Assembly: GCA_001310555.1 (NCBI GenBank) | Contig: BAXO01000114.1 | Span: 1 to 15,455 of the forward strand | DNA length: 15,455 bases | From: Bacillus sp. JCM 19058 | GTDB taxonomy: Bacteria > Bacillota > Bacilli > Bacillales_H > Bacillaceae_D | Direction: 5' to 3' | Shown here: positions 1 through 8,344 of the stretch, in pieces | Layout: the number at the start of each line of letters is the position of its first letter | Numbering within the stretch: the stretch's first letter is position 1 | Position numbers and translations under genes: made by a program | Notes under the pieces: model-generated | The model's input: only the letters and a program-made list of their open reading frames with translations | What the model was told of the DNA's origin: nothing | Database searches by the model: none

Positions 1-145
1 ACACTCAATCATTGGATGATGAAATTGATTCAATATGTTACAAAAATAATGCAATTTTTCATATCTGTTGTCTAATCACGCATAAAGGTTTATTCTATAA
101 ATAAGTTAATCTAAACTTTCTGAAAAGGGTAACTAGTTTAACAAT

Positions 146-178
146 AAAAAAAAGGGTTGCTACGGCCTCGTTTTTTTT
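146..178. terminator. Possible terminator-like hairpin flanked by A8 and T8
   Basis: An A8 run (146-153) and a T8 run (171-178) flank 17 bases beginning GGG and ending CCTCG. The A/T arms pair perfectly but the inner part pairs poorly (three G-C or G-U pairs plus mismatches). In minus orientation it lies directly after the stop of the small ORF at 183-287, which suits a terminator. The weak inner stem keeps confidence low. Confidence 0.3.
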
Positions 179-182
179 CTAA

Positions 183-287
183 CTAATGGTGGAGCGTCGT
201 GGAATTCTCCGATGAGTTCAACAAACTATAGGCGTCAAATAACTCCACGGCTCGATATCCACATAGTATTATAGCAAGCAGTCCCAT
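183..287 (-). CDS. Possible small ORF or gene remnant (34 aa), unidentified
   Basis: A minus-strand ORF starts at ATG 285-287 with a purine-rich GGAAGG about 5 bases upstream, and stops at TAG 183-185. The N-terminus is hydrophobic (MGLLAIILCGYRAVELF) and the C-terminus polar (ending STTLHH). The frame stays open upstream of the ATG for about ten codons back to a TGA, so this may be the 3' end of an older decayed gene rather than a complete one. I do not recognise the family. Support is limited to the ribosome-binding-like sequence, the non-random composition and the hairpin just past the stop. Confidence 0.2.
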   Translation of the reverse strand: MGLLAIILCGYRAVELFDAYSLLNSSENSTTLHH

Positions 288-491
288 TGAACCTTCCGTT
301 TTTCCTATGTTAATGTATTCTCAAGAGAAAAACTGTGCGCTAACTCCATGCCTTCACTTCGCTATCATCAATCCTAGTAGCGGTGAGCAGAAAGCGAAGT
401 CATGCAAAAGTCATTCTCAACGAAAAAAAGTGTGTGTAACAAACACTCGATTAATTCTCGTTTATCGAGAGTGCTGAAAGGAGTAATGCAA

Positions 492-1148
492 ATGAGTAAG
501 CAAATTCTTATGGTCGTCACAAGCCACGCTATGAGCGAGCAAATCCAAACTGGCCTTTGTCTGGAAGAATATGCGATCCCTTATCTATTGTTTGACGAAC
601 AATCTTACCGAATTACGACGAAAAGCATTGCAGGCGGCAATGTTCCTTTAGAGCCGGATAGCATGAGAGGCACAAATGTAAATGACTTTGAGAAAGCGCT
701 TGCTCAGCTCAAAAATACCGAAGCGCTTCAATCTACCGACACTCACTATGATGCAATATTTTTAGCAGGAGGACACGGAGCCATCTTTGACTTCCCGAGA
801 AGCAACGCCTTACAAATTGTCATTAGTGCGATGGCAGAGGAAAAGAAAATTATTGGATCCGTCTGTCACGGAGCTGCTGGGTTACTGACAGCCACCTATA
901 AAAACGGGAAGCCGATCATTCAAGACAAGAAGGTGACAGCGTTTACGAATGAGGAAGAGAACGAATTGAACATGACAGATAAGCTTCCCTTTTTGCTCGA
1001 ATCCGAATTAAATGAATTAGGGGCCCAATTCGTCCGCGCCGATAAATGGCAAAGCTTCGCAGCTGTAGACAGGCAATTCGTGACAGGTCAAAACCCCCAA
1101 TCGAGTCGATGCGTAGCCGAAATGTTTATTGATGAATTAGACAATTGA
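492..1148 (+). CDS. DJ-1/PfpI family protein (Hsp31/YDR533C-like)
   Basis: Type 1 glutamine-amidotransferase-like (DJ-1/PfpI) protein of 218 aa, intact. Family members act as glyoxalases, deglycases or chaperones on stress-damaged metabolites and proteins; the substrate here is not determinable. Visible features are the N-terminal beta strand KQILMVVTSH, the TGLxLEE segment at residues 20-26 that supplies the conserved acidic residue, the glycine-rich LAGGHGAIFDF (about 91-101), and the nucleophile elbow GSVCHGAAG with Cys125 and His126. The ORF is open from 402, but the ATG at 492 is preferred: AAAGGAG (477-483) sits 8 bases upstream, whereas the ATG at 486 would be too close. It appears monocistronic, with the next gene convergent. 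Confidence 0.85.
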   Translation: MSKQILMVVTSHAMSEQIQTGLCLEEYAIPYLLFDEQSYRITTKSIAGGNVPLEPDSMRGTNVNDFEKALAQLKNTEALQSTDTHYDAIFLAGGHGAIFDFPRSNALQIVISAMAEEKKIIGSVCHGAAGLLTATYKNGKPIIQDKKVTAFTNEEENELNMTDKLPFLLESELNELGAQFVRADKWQSFAAVDRQFVTGQNPQSSRCVAEMFIDELDN

Positions 1149-1350
1149 TCGAAGATTACTAGTAAAATGAGAAGCATTGCTACCTGAAGCTTGCTGAATA
1201 CCCACAAAGAAAATAAGCTCACAACTGAACCGGCTACCTGAGACCCCAATCGAAAAATCGTTCACTAAATCCAGGGGTGCCTTTAAGCGGCCCCCCTACT
1301 TAAAACAACGATAAGCCTATGAGCCTGTCGGCGAAAATACGTCGAAGCAC

Positions 1351-1836
1351 TCACCTATTCCCAGTCGCCAAATCCCCGACTTTATACAGCTTGCTTAAAA
1401 ATTCGTCAAATGAGTGAGCAAGTATTTCCTCCTCCCATCGGCCAGCTTCAGCATCCGATTCGGACAAATAAATGACTTTCGGTGTATTATTGTGGCGATA
1501 GTCGAGCGCCATCCACGTATGCAGGTCTCCTGAAAGAAACAGAAGATCGCGAGGCAAGCCAAGCTCTTCGCTGAAAACATGTGAAAGCCCGACGCCGCTA
1601 TTTAACTCAAGCTCGTAAAAATAAGGAATTATCACCTCATCATCTTGACAAATTCGTAGATTAGGAAAGCCAAGCTCGCCGCCGTTTTGTTCAAGCATTA
1701 ATCCTTTATAAGATTCCGGCAGCTTCACTTTAAAATGACTTTCGAACTTAGCAATTGTAGCCAATTGCAACGTTTGACCCGGTTGATAGCTTGTTGGGAC
1801 CTTCCAGAAATGAGAACCAGTATATTCAATTTTCAT
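1351..1836 (-). CDS. SMI1/KNR4 (SUKH) family protein
   Basis: A 161-aa protein with the SMI1/KNR4 (SUKH) fold signature. LPESYKGLMLEQNGGE (about 39-54) matches the family's LP..y...l...NGG core, and HTWMALDYR followed by PKVIYL (about 106-123) matches its W.alDyr...P.v.y strand. The SUKH superfamily includes many immunity proteins against polymorphic toxins, but also housekeeping members, and no toxin gene is visible nearby. The upstream sequence has AGAAAGGA about 12 bases before the ATG. It follows the AEC permease on the same strand after 49 bases, so the two are probably co-transcribed. The reading frame is intact. Family assignment is firm, role unknown. Confidence 0.75.
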   Translation of the reverse strand: MKIEYTGSHFWKVPTSYQPGQTLQLATIAKFESHFKVKLPESYKGLMLEQNGGELGFPNLRICQDDEVIIPYFYELELNSGVGLSHVFSEELGLPRDLLFLSGDLHTWMALDYRHNNTPKVIYLSESDAEAGRWEEEILAHSFDEFLSKLYKVGDLATGNR

Positions 1837-1885
1837 TCACGAATCATTTCCTTTCTATACAAAGGTAATATTGAATGTTGCCGCT

Positions 1886-2862
1886 TCAAATCAAATGGAC
1901 AAGCAAATAAAGAATTGGTACGACAACAATGAGCAGTCCTGTACTGACAAGCCAATTGGAGTTAGCCAAATCGGTATCGAGCTTATACAGTCGCGGTGGA
2001 ACGAGTGATGAAACAGCCGGAGCATCGCCGATAATATTAAAATAACCTTTAAAACAACACCATCGTACAGCTGACCCATTCCGAGAAAATAGGCAAGCGA
2101 CGTAATCGAGAGCGGAACGATGAGAAATTTAATGAGAGCAATTGAAGAGCACTCTTTTAAATAACCCCCGATCGATTTGACCTTCATAGAGAAGCCGATC
2201 GGAATCACAAGCAGTAAACTCGCTACCGGCACTAGCATTTGATTTAATGAACCAAAAAACTCCGGCCTGATTATTGGCGAAATGTTTAGCAAAAAGCCGA
2301 GAATAATCGCCGAAAACGTGACCATAATGAACGGATCGGTCAACACTTTCATCCAGAACGGCTTCTCTTTCACCTCCTGCTTTGCCCAAATGCTTTCGCA
2401 ATCGGAAAGCATACCGAATAGTAGAAAAACTCCTCGAAAAGGCGAAACAGTGCTGCGAATGCCAAGCTCTCTTCTCCCAAAAACAGAAAGCAAAAAAAAG
2501 CGTACCAAAACTACCAATATTGACAAATGCTCCTGAGACGAACATCGACCGGTCTGTACACGGGGTAATCGGAACAGCCGTGCTGCCGCATAAGCGAAGC
2601 TCCCGCCTAAAATGAGCGTGAGAACACCGAGGGCAGGCAAATATATGAGGTTAAAGGTTGCCAATTCGGCGGACCAGAAAGCTCCTACTAAAACGAACGG
2701 ATTGATTCCGAGTAGCACTACATGGATACACAAGCTTAACAGCTGATTTAAAGGGAACTTCTCTGAAATTCTTCCATTTTCAAGCAACCATCTTAGCAAA
2801 CGGCCTGCACATAAGCCTATAAGGATAATTCCAAGAGCGTAAACATACGTTCCAACCATCAT
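1886..2862 (-). pseudogene. AEC family (auxin efflux carrier) permease, multiply frameshifted
   Basis: An inner-membrane carrier of the AEC/PF03547 family, whose bacterial members move organic acids or similar anions; the substrate is unknown. The start at 2862 is backed by TAGGAG a few bases upstream. The protein must be read through several frames: N-terminal membrane segments to about 2550, then SGAFVNIGSFGTLFFAFCF (family NxGfxG motif) to about 2484, then GEESLAFAALFRLFEE to about 2390, then the original frame with KPFWMKVLTDPF and further membrane segments to about 2044. Last comes a frame with NIIGDAPAVSSLV and the C-terminal helix, ending at TGA 1886-1888. The shift near 2479-2483 is on an A5 run. 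The full length, about 325 aa, is normal for the family. No nonsense substitutions are needed, so sequencing indels are as likely as true decay. Confidence 0.75.
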
Positions 2863-3279
2863 GTTCTCCTAATTGTCTTTGTTTTGAATATCTTTGCCTA
2901 ATCGATTATACTATGAGAGCAGTCGAAACACACGGATCGATTTTTGATAGCCCGTTGTAATGCGCTGTAATGAATTCGCTCCGAAGCTATGAAACTACTG
3001 TCGCTTTTTATAACGTGTTAGAAGGCGCCTTAAGATGATAGGCACTCATGGCAGTGAACGAAACGCCGGCAGCTGGCTTCATGGTTACCTATATTAAGTT
3101 GTATTGTAGGAATCAGATTTTTCGCAAGTCTCGCTGCTCGCTTCTAAAGGCCAGTGGGAAACGAACAGAAATTAACATAACTAGTCATTGATTAGATGGC
3201 CTTCCGCTTAATTAAGTTTTTATATCCCTAGCTGCTATGAGACAGACTTGATATACGTACGACGAAAGAGAGGACAACG
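2863..3279. other. Divergent intergenic region
   Basis: About 417 bases between the divergent AEC and FMN-reductase genes. Apart from the candidate -10 on the minus strand and a 10-bp palindrome AAGGCGCCTT at 3022-3031, I see no gene, RNA or repeat. It must contain the promoter of the flavin reductase gene, but no clear -35/-10 pair stands out. Confidence 0.4.
2905..2910 (-). promoter_or_regulatory. Candidate -10 box for the AEC permease gene
   Basis: Minus-strand TATAAT, about 43 bases upstream of the ATG at 2862. No good -35 hexamer lies at 17 bp, only a loosely matching TGTGTT-like sequence, so this is a partial match. Confidence 0.35.
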
Positions 3280-3849
3280 ATGAATACGAAAGTAATTCTG
3301 CTAATTTGTGGCAGCATGAACTCAAGCTCTAAAACAAAGCTATTGTTACAAGAGCTTTCCTATAAATTAAAGCGTCATTATTCTTATGATAGCGAGCTGC
3401 TCGATCTTTATGAGCTGTCGCTGCCCGTTTTCGATCCGAATGCCGGCCGCTTGCCAATGGTTAACGAGTTGGCTATCAAAATCGAAAGAAGCAACGGCTT
3501 GATTATTGGCTCTCCTGAATATCATGGCTCGTTTACCGGGGCTCTTAAAAATTTTCTCGATTACTTTGGCTTTGACCAATTCACCCAAAAACCGACCGGA
3601 CTTTTAGCTCATAGCGCCGGTATCAAATCTGGGACGAATACTTTAAGCCACTTACGCACCGTGCTGCGAAACATCCATGCTAATGTCATATCCGAGCAGG
3701 TTGCCATATCAAATAAGGAGTATAACGAAATCAATGAGCTTCCAGAACCGCTTGAAAAACGGATGGATTTGCTTCTTTCCGGGCTCGATCGCGAAATCAA
3801 AAAGGCAGAGCTATATGAAGAACTGATTTTAAAACAAAAATCGTTCTAG
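3280..3849 (+). CDS. NAD(P)H-dependent FMN reductase family oxidoreductase
   Basis: A 189-aa flavodoxin-fold protein of the FMN_red family (SsuE/azoreductase type), expected to bind FMN and reduce flavin, quinones or azo compounds with NAD(P)H in the cytoplasm. The N-terminal strand and phosphate-binding loop is VILLICGSMNSSSKTKLL (residues 5-22). The FMN isoalloxazine-contact segment GSPEYHGSFTGALKNFLDYF occupies 77-96, and GLLAHSAG follows. The start ATG has AGAGAGGA 5 bases upstream. The frame is intact and the length is typical. It stands alone: the upstream gene is divergent and the downstream gene convergent. The exact substrate cannot be inferred. Confidence 0.85.
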   Translation: MNTKVILLICGSMNSSSKTKLLLQELSYKLKRHYSYDSELLDLYELSLPVFDPNAGRLPMVNELAIKIERSNGLIIGSPEYHGSFTGALKNFLDYFGFDQFTQKPTGLLAHSAGIKSGTNTLSHLRTVLRNIHANVISEQVAISNKEYNEINELPEPLEKRMDLLLSGLDREIKKAELYEELILKQKSF

Positions 3850-3997
3850 TAATTAACCAGTTTTTGTTCTTTTATGCGAGGACGGCTTTTTACAAGCACC
3901 CCCTTAAAGCGAAGGTCCAACAAAAGCGCGGTCTACTTATGTGCTATTCTTGAAAGATCTGCTTTATCTGATTAAGAGTATGGCCGTATCCATGCCG

Positions 3998-4039
3998 AAC
4001 AGGTCACTTGATAGGAATGCTTCCTTCCAGTGACCTGTT
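3998..4039. terminator. Strong inverted repeat, possible bidirectional terminator
   Basis: AACAGGTCACT (3998-4008) and AGTGACCTGTT (4029-4039) are perfectly complementary. The loop holds a second perfect hairpin, AGGAA-TGC-TTCCT (4013-4025). It lies between convergent genes, where terminators are expected, but neither strand has a T-run after the stem, so it is not a canonical intrinsic terminator. Confidence 0.45.
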
Positions 4040-4136
4040 GTATATCGTTGTCGATTAGCTAGGAGAGCAGCTAAGTCATTCGCTCATCGCTGGTTAAGAC
4101 TGAGCCTTAAAATAATAAGCTCACCCTGGATAGTCC

Positions 4137-4873
4137 TTATTTAAAAGGTGAAGCATCTCGCCCCATTAAAGGAGAGCGCTCCAACAATTTCCTTATAAAC
4201 CAGCCGTCGTCTCGGGTCCCTGCCTCCAAATGCTGACAAGCATTTTCAATAAGACCGGCCCACCACATCGGTGTGAGTAATTCCCACTCCTCAGGCTCAA
4301 GTGGCGATACCTCGTCATACCCAAAAATAACCTCATCGTGCTTCCCTCGCCACGACAGCGCAAAATCGCCGACACGATGGTCCCAATGCGCGAGTTCGAA
4401 GTCGAGTATACCGGAGAGACGCCCTTCTTGAAAGCGCAAGTTCCAAGGAGTGAAATCTCCATGGATGACAATACCGGCCCGCTCCCGAAGCCTCAGCTCA
4501 GAGACCCGTTCTCTTGACCGTTCGAGATGCCGTCGCAAAATCCGTACGTCTTCTGCTCTACTCTGCGCATGTTCTGCAAGCAATCGGTCTAACCTTCGAT
4601 CGCTAAGGATATCTTCACAGCGACGCCATTTTCTGCGCTAAAAATTTGTCATTCATCTTCAATGCCAGCTCTTATATTTGTTCGTTACTAGAATAGTCCC
4701 CCACTCCTGCTGCGGTTGTCTAAAACGATGAAGCGTTCTTGCCCTCCAGCGATCAATTTAAAGCTGTGTATGGACAATACAGCTACGAGGGCAATGAAGG
4801 AGCTTGGCTCGCTAATATTTCCAATACCGAATTGAACTAATGACGAGAGTCCCTTAAAATAGAACTTATTCAA
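4137..4873 (-). pseudogene. APH-fold phosphotransferase (aminoglycoside phosphotransferase family), degraded
   Basis: The C-terminal half is a clear APH/choline-kinase-like domain, open to 4583 and in the same frame to about 4640. It has the catalytic loop IHGDFTPWN (HGD, with Asn five residues on) and the Mg-binding ILDFELAHWDHRVGDF. Upstream pieces lie in other frames: a segment around LALKMNDKFLAQKM (about 4625-4670), and SFKLIAGGQERFIVLDN (about 4710-4765), which resembles the N-lobe nucleotide-binding region. Roughly 50 residues of the N-lobe appear missing, so an internal deletion is likely in addition to frameshifts. No ribosome binding site is seen before the TTG at 4873, and the real start is uncertain. 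APH-fold proteins phosphorylate diverse small molecules, so antibiotic resistance should not be assumed. Confidence 0.6.
4832..4860 (+). promoter_or_regulatory. Candidate sigma-A promoter of the FAD oxidoreductase gene
   Basis: TTGAAC (4832-4837) and TAAAAT (4855-4860) are separated by 17 bases, placing transcription start about 33 bases before the GTG at 4900. It overlaps the presumed 5' end of the opposing APH-like remnant. Confidence 0.5.
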
Positions 4874-4899
4874 AAACCGTAAAAAGCAGGTGTTCTTTT

Positions 4900-6033
4900 G
4901 TGAAAAATTGTATGATCATCGGAGCGGGTATTCTCGGTGCTTCAACCGCTTATCACCTCGCAAAGGCCGGCGTAACTGTTACTATAGTTGATCGCGCAGC
5001 TCCCGGACGAGCGACAGATGCCGCGGCCGGCATTGTTTGCCCTTGGCTAACACAGCGACGCAATAAAGCCTGGTACACGCTCGCCAAAAACGGCGCTCGC
5101 TATTATCCTGCTTTAATTGAGGAGCTCAAGCGGGAGGGCGAAGACAAAACAGGCTATGCCAAAGTGGGCGCCCTCCGTTTACACAGCGACGACGAAAAGC
5201 TCGAACAGCTGGAAAAGCGGGCAATGCAGCGAAGAGAAGACGCCCCTGAGATTGGTGAAATCACACGTTTAACCGCACGCGAGGCTCAAGCGATGTTCCC
5301 CCGCTCGCTGAAGGCTATGGTGCCGTATTCATAAGTGGCGCCGCGCGCGTGAGCGGCAGCTCTCTTCGAGATGCGCTAATTCGTGCAGCAACAAAGCATG
5401 GAGCCAATTTCATTGCTGGTGAAGCCAAGCTTTTAATCGATGGCGATCGGGCGATCGGTATTAAGCTAGACGGTCAAACATTACTCGCAGATACAGTCAT
5501 TGTCACGGCCGGCGTCTGGGCACCGGGTATTTTTCAGCCGCATGGACTAAATTTCTCGGTAAAGCCTCAAAAAGCGCAAATCGTCCATTTACAGCTGCCA
5601 CAGGCAGAGACACAAGGCTGGCCAGTCATTATGCCACCGAATAACCAATATATTCTTTCTTTCGACGAGGCAGAATCGTTGCCGGAGCGACTCATGAAGA
5701 TAATGTCGGGTTCGATGTCCGAGTTACACCAGCTGGTCTGCATGAGGTTTTGGACAAGGCGCTTGCAATTGCCCCCGGTCTTGCCAATAGTACTGTGCTT
5801 GAAACGAGAGTTGCTTTCGTCCGTTTACGCCGGGATATTTGCCGATCATTGGTGCTGTCCCTGAATACAAAGGCTTGCTCGTTGCTAACGGTCTCGGCGC
5901 CTCAGGCTTGACTGTAGGTCCATTTCTCGGGGCCGAACTGGCAAAGCTTGCTTTACAGGAAATAACAGAGCTTGATCTTAGTCACTATCAAGTGACAGAC
6001 GCATTCTCAAGCTTTAAAAAGGAGGGAACTTAA
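4900..6033 (+). pseudogene. FAD-dependent amine/amino-acid oxidoreductase (DadA-like), three frameshifts
   Basis: A DAO-family flavoenzyme of about 375 aa, expected to oxidise an amine or D-amino acid to an imine with FAD. The N-terminal dinucleotide-binding motif is MIIGAGILGASTAYHLAKAG, followed by Asp31 in VTIVDRA. The frame changes near the C5 run 5298-5302 (continuing PPLAEGYGAVFISGAARVSG), near 5665-5670 (continuing GRIVAGATHEDNVGFDVRVT), and near 5812 (continuing FRPFTPGYLPIIGAVPEYKG, then NGLGASGLTVGPF). These last blocks are the family's C-terminal FAD-binding signature. The start is GTG with AGCAGGTG 7 bases upstream. The stop TAA at 6031-6033 abuts the ATG of the GNAT gene, so the two are translationally coupled. 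With the shifts corrected the protein looks complete. The substrate is unknown; D-amino-acid dehydrogenase and glycine oxidase are both possible. Confidence 0.8.
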
Positions 6034-6612
6034 ATGGAAGTGAGCGACATTTACGGAGAACTGCCGACTCTGGAAACGGAGAGACTATGGCTTCGAAAAA
6101 TGACACCGAACGACGTCGACGCGATCTTTTCGTATGCATCGAATGAAGAGGTTACTAAATATGTCACTTGGCCAGTGCACCGCTCTCATACAGATTCGGA
6201 AGCTTTTGTTCAATTTGTCTTGTCTCAATACGAGCAAGGAAAAATTGCCCCATGGGGGATCGAACATAAACAGGACAAGCAATTGATCGGTACTGTTGAT
6301 TTTGTGAGCTGGCAGCCTAAGCATCAAATTGCCGAGCTCGGCTATGCGCTCTCTCATCATTATTGGGGGCTTGGCCTTATGACAGAAGCTGCCAACGAAC
6401 TGCTCGCTCTCGGGTTTAAGAGCATGGACTTAGTTCGCATTCAAGCAAGGTGCTTTTGCGAGAATATCGGCTCCAGACGCGTGATGGAAAAGATCGGTAT
6501 GAGCTATGAAGGTACGCTCCGCAAAGGCTTCTTCTCAAAGGGACAGCACTATAATTTGAAGCTGTACTCGATCCTAAAAGAAGAATTTCTTGAACGGACA
6601 AAAGGAGGCTGA
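6034..6612 (+). CDS. GNAT family N-acetyltransferase (RimJ/RimL type)
   Basis: A 192-aa acetyltransferase of the RimJ/RimL-like Acetyltransf_3 group, which transfers acetyl from acetyl-CoA to an amine on a protein or small molecule. The N-terminus LETERLWLRKMTPNDVDAIF (13-32) is the typical T-x-R-L-x-L-R opening. IAELGYALSHHYWGLGLMTEA (99-119) covers strand 4 and the acetyl-CoA pyrophosphate loop, and NIGSRRVMEKIGMSYEG (144-160) is the motif B region. The start ATG directly follows the TAA of the FAD oxidoreductase, and its GGAGG lies inside the end of that gene, so both sit in one operon. The frame is intact. The acceptor is unknown; the pairing suggests amine metabolism or detoxification, but that is inference. 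Confidence 0.85.
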   Translation: MEVSDIYGELPTLETERLWLRKMTPNDVDAIFSYASNEEVTKYVTWPVHRSHTDSEAFVQFVLSQYEQGKIAPWGIEHKQDKQLIGTVDFVSWQPKHQIAELGYALSHHYWGLGLMTEAANELLALGFKSMDLVRIQARCFCENIGSRRVMEKIGMSYEGTLRKGFFSKGQHYNLKLYSILKEEFLERTKGG

Positions 6613-6688
6613 GGCGCTTCGTTTCATCCCACTTTTGTAAAATCCGTTTTTCATCTGCCCACGCGTTTGCCCGCTTGATCGTTGTAAC

Positions 6689-6741
6689 AGGTTCTAGCTC
6701 CCTCTCTTCTAGTTAAGAACAATGAGAGGGAGCTAGAACCT
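6689..6741 (+). terminator. Perfect 18-bp stem-loop after the GNAT gene
   Basis: AGGTTCTAGCTCCCTCTC (6689-6706) is exactly complementary to 6724-6741, with a 17-base loop that can form a small inner TTCT/AGAA stem. It lies 76 bases past the GNAT stop, as expected for a terminator, but no T-run follows on the plus strand. Confidence 0.5.
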
Positions 6742-6884
6742 CTCACGCTCGAATCGATTTTAGTCCGACGAGAATACGAGCAGCAAGCTTTTTGCTCGCC
6801 CTCGAAAAATATTTAGTAACCGCTTTCTTATTATTATGCAAAAACAGCTTAAGATCGGCAATGGGCGTTTTCATCCGTCTTTTC

Positions 6885-6890
6885 TATAAT
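6885..6890 (+). promoter_or_regulatory. Candidate -10 box of the PhyH-HEAT gene
   Basis: A perfect TATAAT ends 40 bases before the ATG at 6931. The -35 region at 17-bp spacing (about 6862-6867) matches poorly, so an activator-dependent promoter is possible. Confidence 0.4.
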
Positions 6891-6930
6891 AGTAACCGAG
6901 GAATTCAAACTATATGAAGGAGTGACTCAA

Positions 6931-8336
6931 ATGGAAGCACACCGGCAAACATTGCTGACAGACGAACAAATGCGGACATTTATTACAGAGGGCTTTTTAC
7001 TGTTGAACACTGATTTCTCAAACGAATTTCATGAAAATTTAGTCAATCAATTAAATGATGTTTATCAAGGGGAAGGAAACCCAGGGAACAACCTTCTCCC
7101 TCGTGTTCCTGCACTGCAGAGGGTTTTCGATCATCCGGTCGTTACCGCGCCTTGACAAGTGTTCTAGGGCCAGATTACATGCTGCACACCCATCGGCACG
7201 GCCATTTCAATGCTTCGGCCAATCCAGGAGGCTGGCACAAGGATAGCTACTGGGGCTACAAGCGGATGCGCAATCATCATCCGTGGTGGGCGATGATTAT
7301 GTATTTTCCGCAAAATACTCCTGTCGAGCTTGGGCCAACGGGAATTATGCCCGGGACTCAAAACTTTGAATCACGAATTTTTGAAAAGGATGAAACAAAG
7401 GAAGAAGCGTTGGCCAGCGGAAAGGCCGGTACGTTTGCACTGATCCATTATGATATTTGGCATCGGAGCACGGCGAACCAATTAGGCCAGCCCCGCTACA
7501 TGCTTAAGTTCGAATTTATGAGAACGAAGGCTCCGGAAAGCCCTAGCTGGGACAATTGTGAAAGGAACTGGTCTACGCCCGAAACATCACTAGCTCCAGC
7601 ACTAAAACAGGATATTATGTGGGAGGAGACATGGAACTGGTTAAGCGGAAGGCTGAACAGCATCGCCAATACAGCTGAAGCAAAACAGCAGACGATTTCC
7701 GAGCTAACAGCGCAATTGCAGGATTCATTTGAGCCGGCCGCGCTCCGTGCAACATATGAGCTGGCACGCTACGGTGATGACGGCAGGTCCGCATTGGTAA
7801 ACATGCTGCAGTCAGAAAACGCCGAACAGTCACGAAGAGCAGCTTACGGCTTAGCGATTGCTGGCAAGGAAGCCGTTCCTCAGCTCATTGAGGCTCTCTC
7901 GAGTAGTCACGAACAAACGGTCATTCATTCGATCTTCGCCCTAAGCGAGCAACGCCAGCTTGCAGCCGCAGCCGTCCCAGCGTTAAATGAACTATTCAAG
8001 CAAGCCTCGGCTCCCGTTCGTCGAACAATCGTCGAAGCCCTTGGCATGATCGGTGAGCCGGTGCCAGAAACTGTTTCAGGGTTAGTCCGCTGTCTCCAGG
8101 ATCAAGATGACCAAGTTCGCTTCATGGCCGGTTTGGCTCTGGCGAGACTTGGAAAATCGGCTGAAGCGGCGATTCCTGAGCTCACTCTTGCACTTGAGGA
8201 CGAAAATCGTTACGTACGTGGACACGCGGCCGAAGCTTTACGTTATATTGGCTCAGAACAAGCCAACGATGTATTAATTAAATTTCTGTTTGACTCGCGC
8301 TGGTGCCCTTCGACCACTGCTGCGAGTACGTTTTAA
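6931..8336 (+). pseudogene. Phytanoyl-CoA dioxygenase (PhyH) family protein fused to HEAT repeats, one frameshift
   Basis: A two-domain protein of about 467 aa. The N-terminal part (1 to about 210) is a PhyH-type Fe(II)/2-oxoglutarate dioxygenase. NPGGWHKD holds the metal-binding H-x-D at about 103-105, IHYDIWHRSTANQ holds the distal His, and GQPRYMLKFEF holds an Arg suited to 2-oxoglutarate. From about 270 to the end come about six HEAT repeats of 31-33 residues, e.g. SRRAAYGLAIAGKEAVPQLI, VRRTIVEALGMIGEPV and VRFMAGLALARLGKSAEAAI. One frameshift near 7146-7156 splits the N-terminus after HPVVTA. Both sides fit the family, so it may be a sequence error. The ATG at 6931 is preferred over the GTG at 6922 because GAAGGAG (6916-6922) is 8 bases upstream. 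It is apparently monocistronic and ends at the terminator at 8345. The substrate is unknown. Confidence 0.8.
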
Positions 8337-8344
8337 GAAGTACT

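Larger units (their letters stand above)
1..491. other. Mostly non-coding left flank and 5' leader
   Basis: AT-rich sequence without a convincing gene apart from the doubtful minus-strand ORF at 183-287. Just before the DJ-1-family gene there is an imperfect hairpin: CTCGAT (446-451) pairs with ATCGAG (464-469), and CAC 444-446 can add pairs to GTG 471-473. It ends a few bases before the ribosome binding site at 477-483. No clear sigma-A promoter was seen. Confidence 0.4.

Noticed and set aside
402..491. N-terminal extension of the DJ-1-family gene from the ATG at 402
   Set aside because: No ribosome binding site at 402 and a non-family N-terminus, whereas AAAGGAG at 477-483 fits the ATG at 492.
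1274..1298. GGGG...CCCC hairpin between the DJ-1 and SMI1 genes
   Set aside because: Short interrupted stem with no T-run on either strand; too weak to call a terminator.
2129..2545. Separate 138-aa minus-strand ORF overlapping the AEC gene
   Set aside because: Only its first part carries family-like sequence, as one frame segment of the broken AEC permease; the rest is an out-of-frame reading of the same gene.
6413..6601. Minus-strand ORFs opposite the GNAT gene
   Set aside because: Antisense shadows of an intact conserved gene, with no ribosome binding site or family resemblance.
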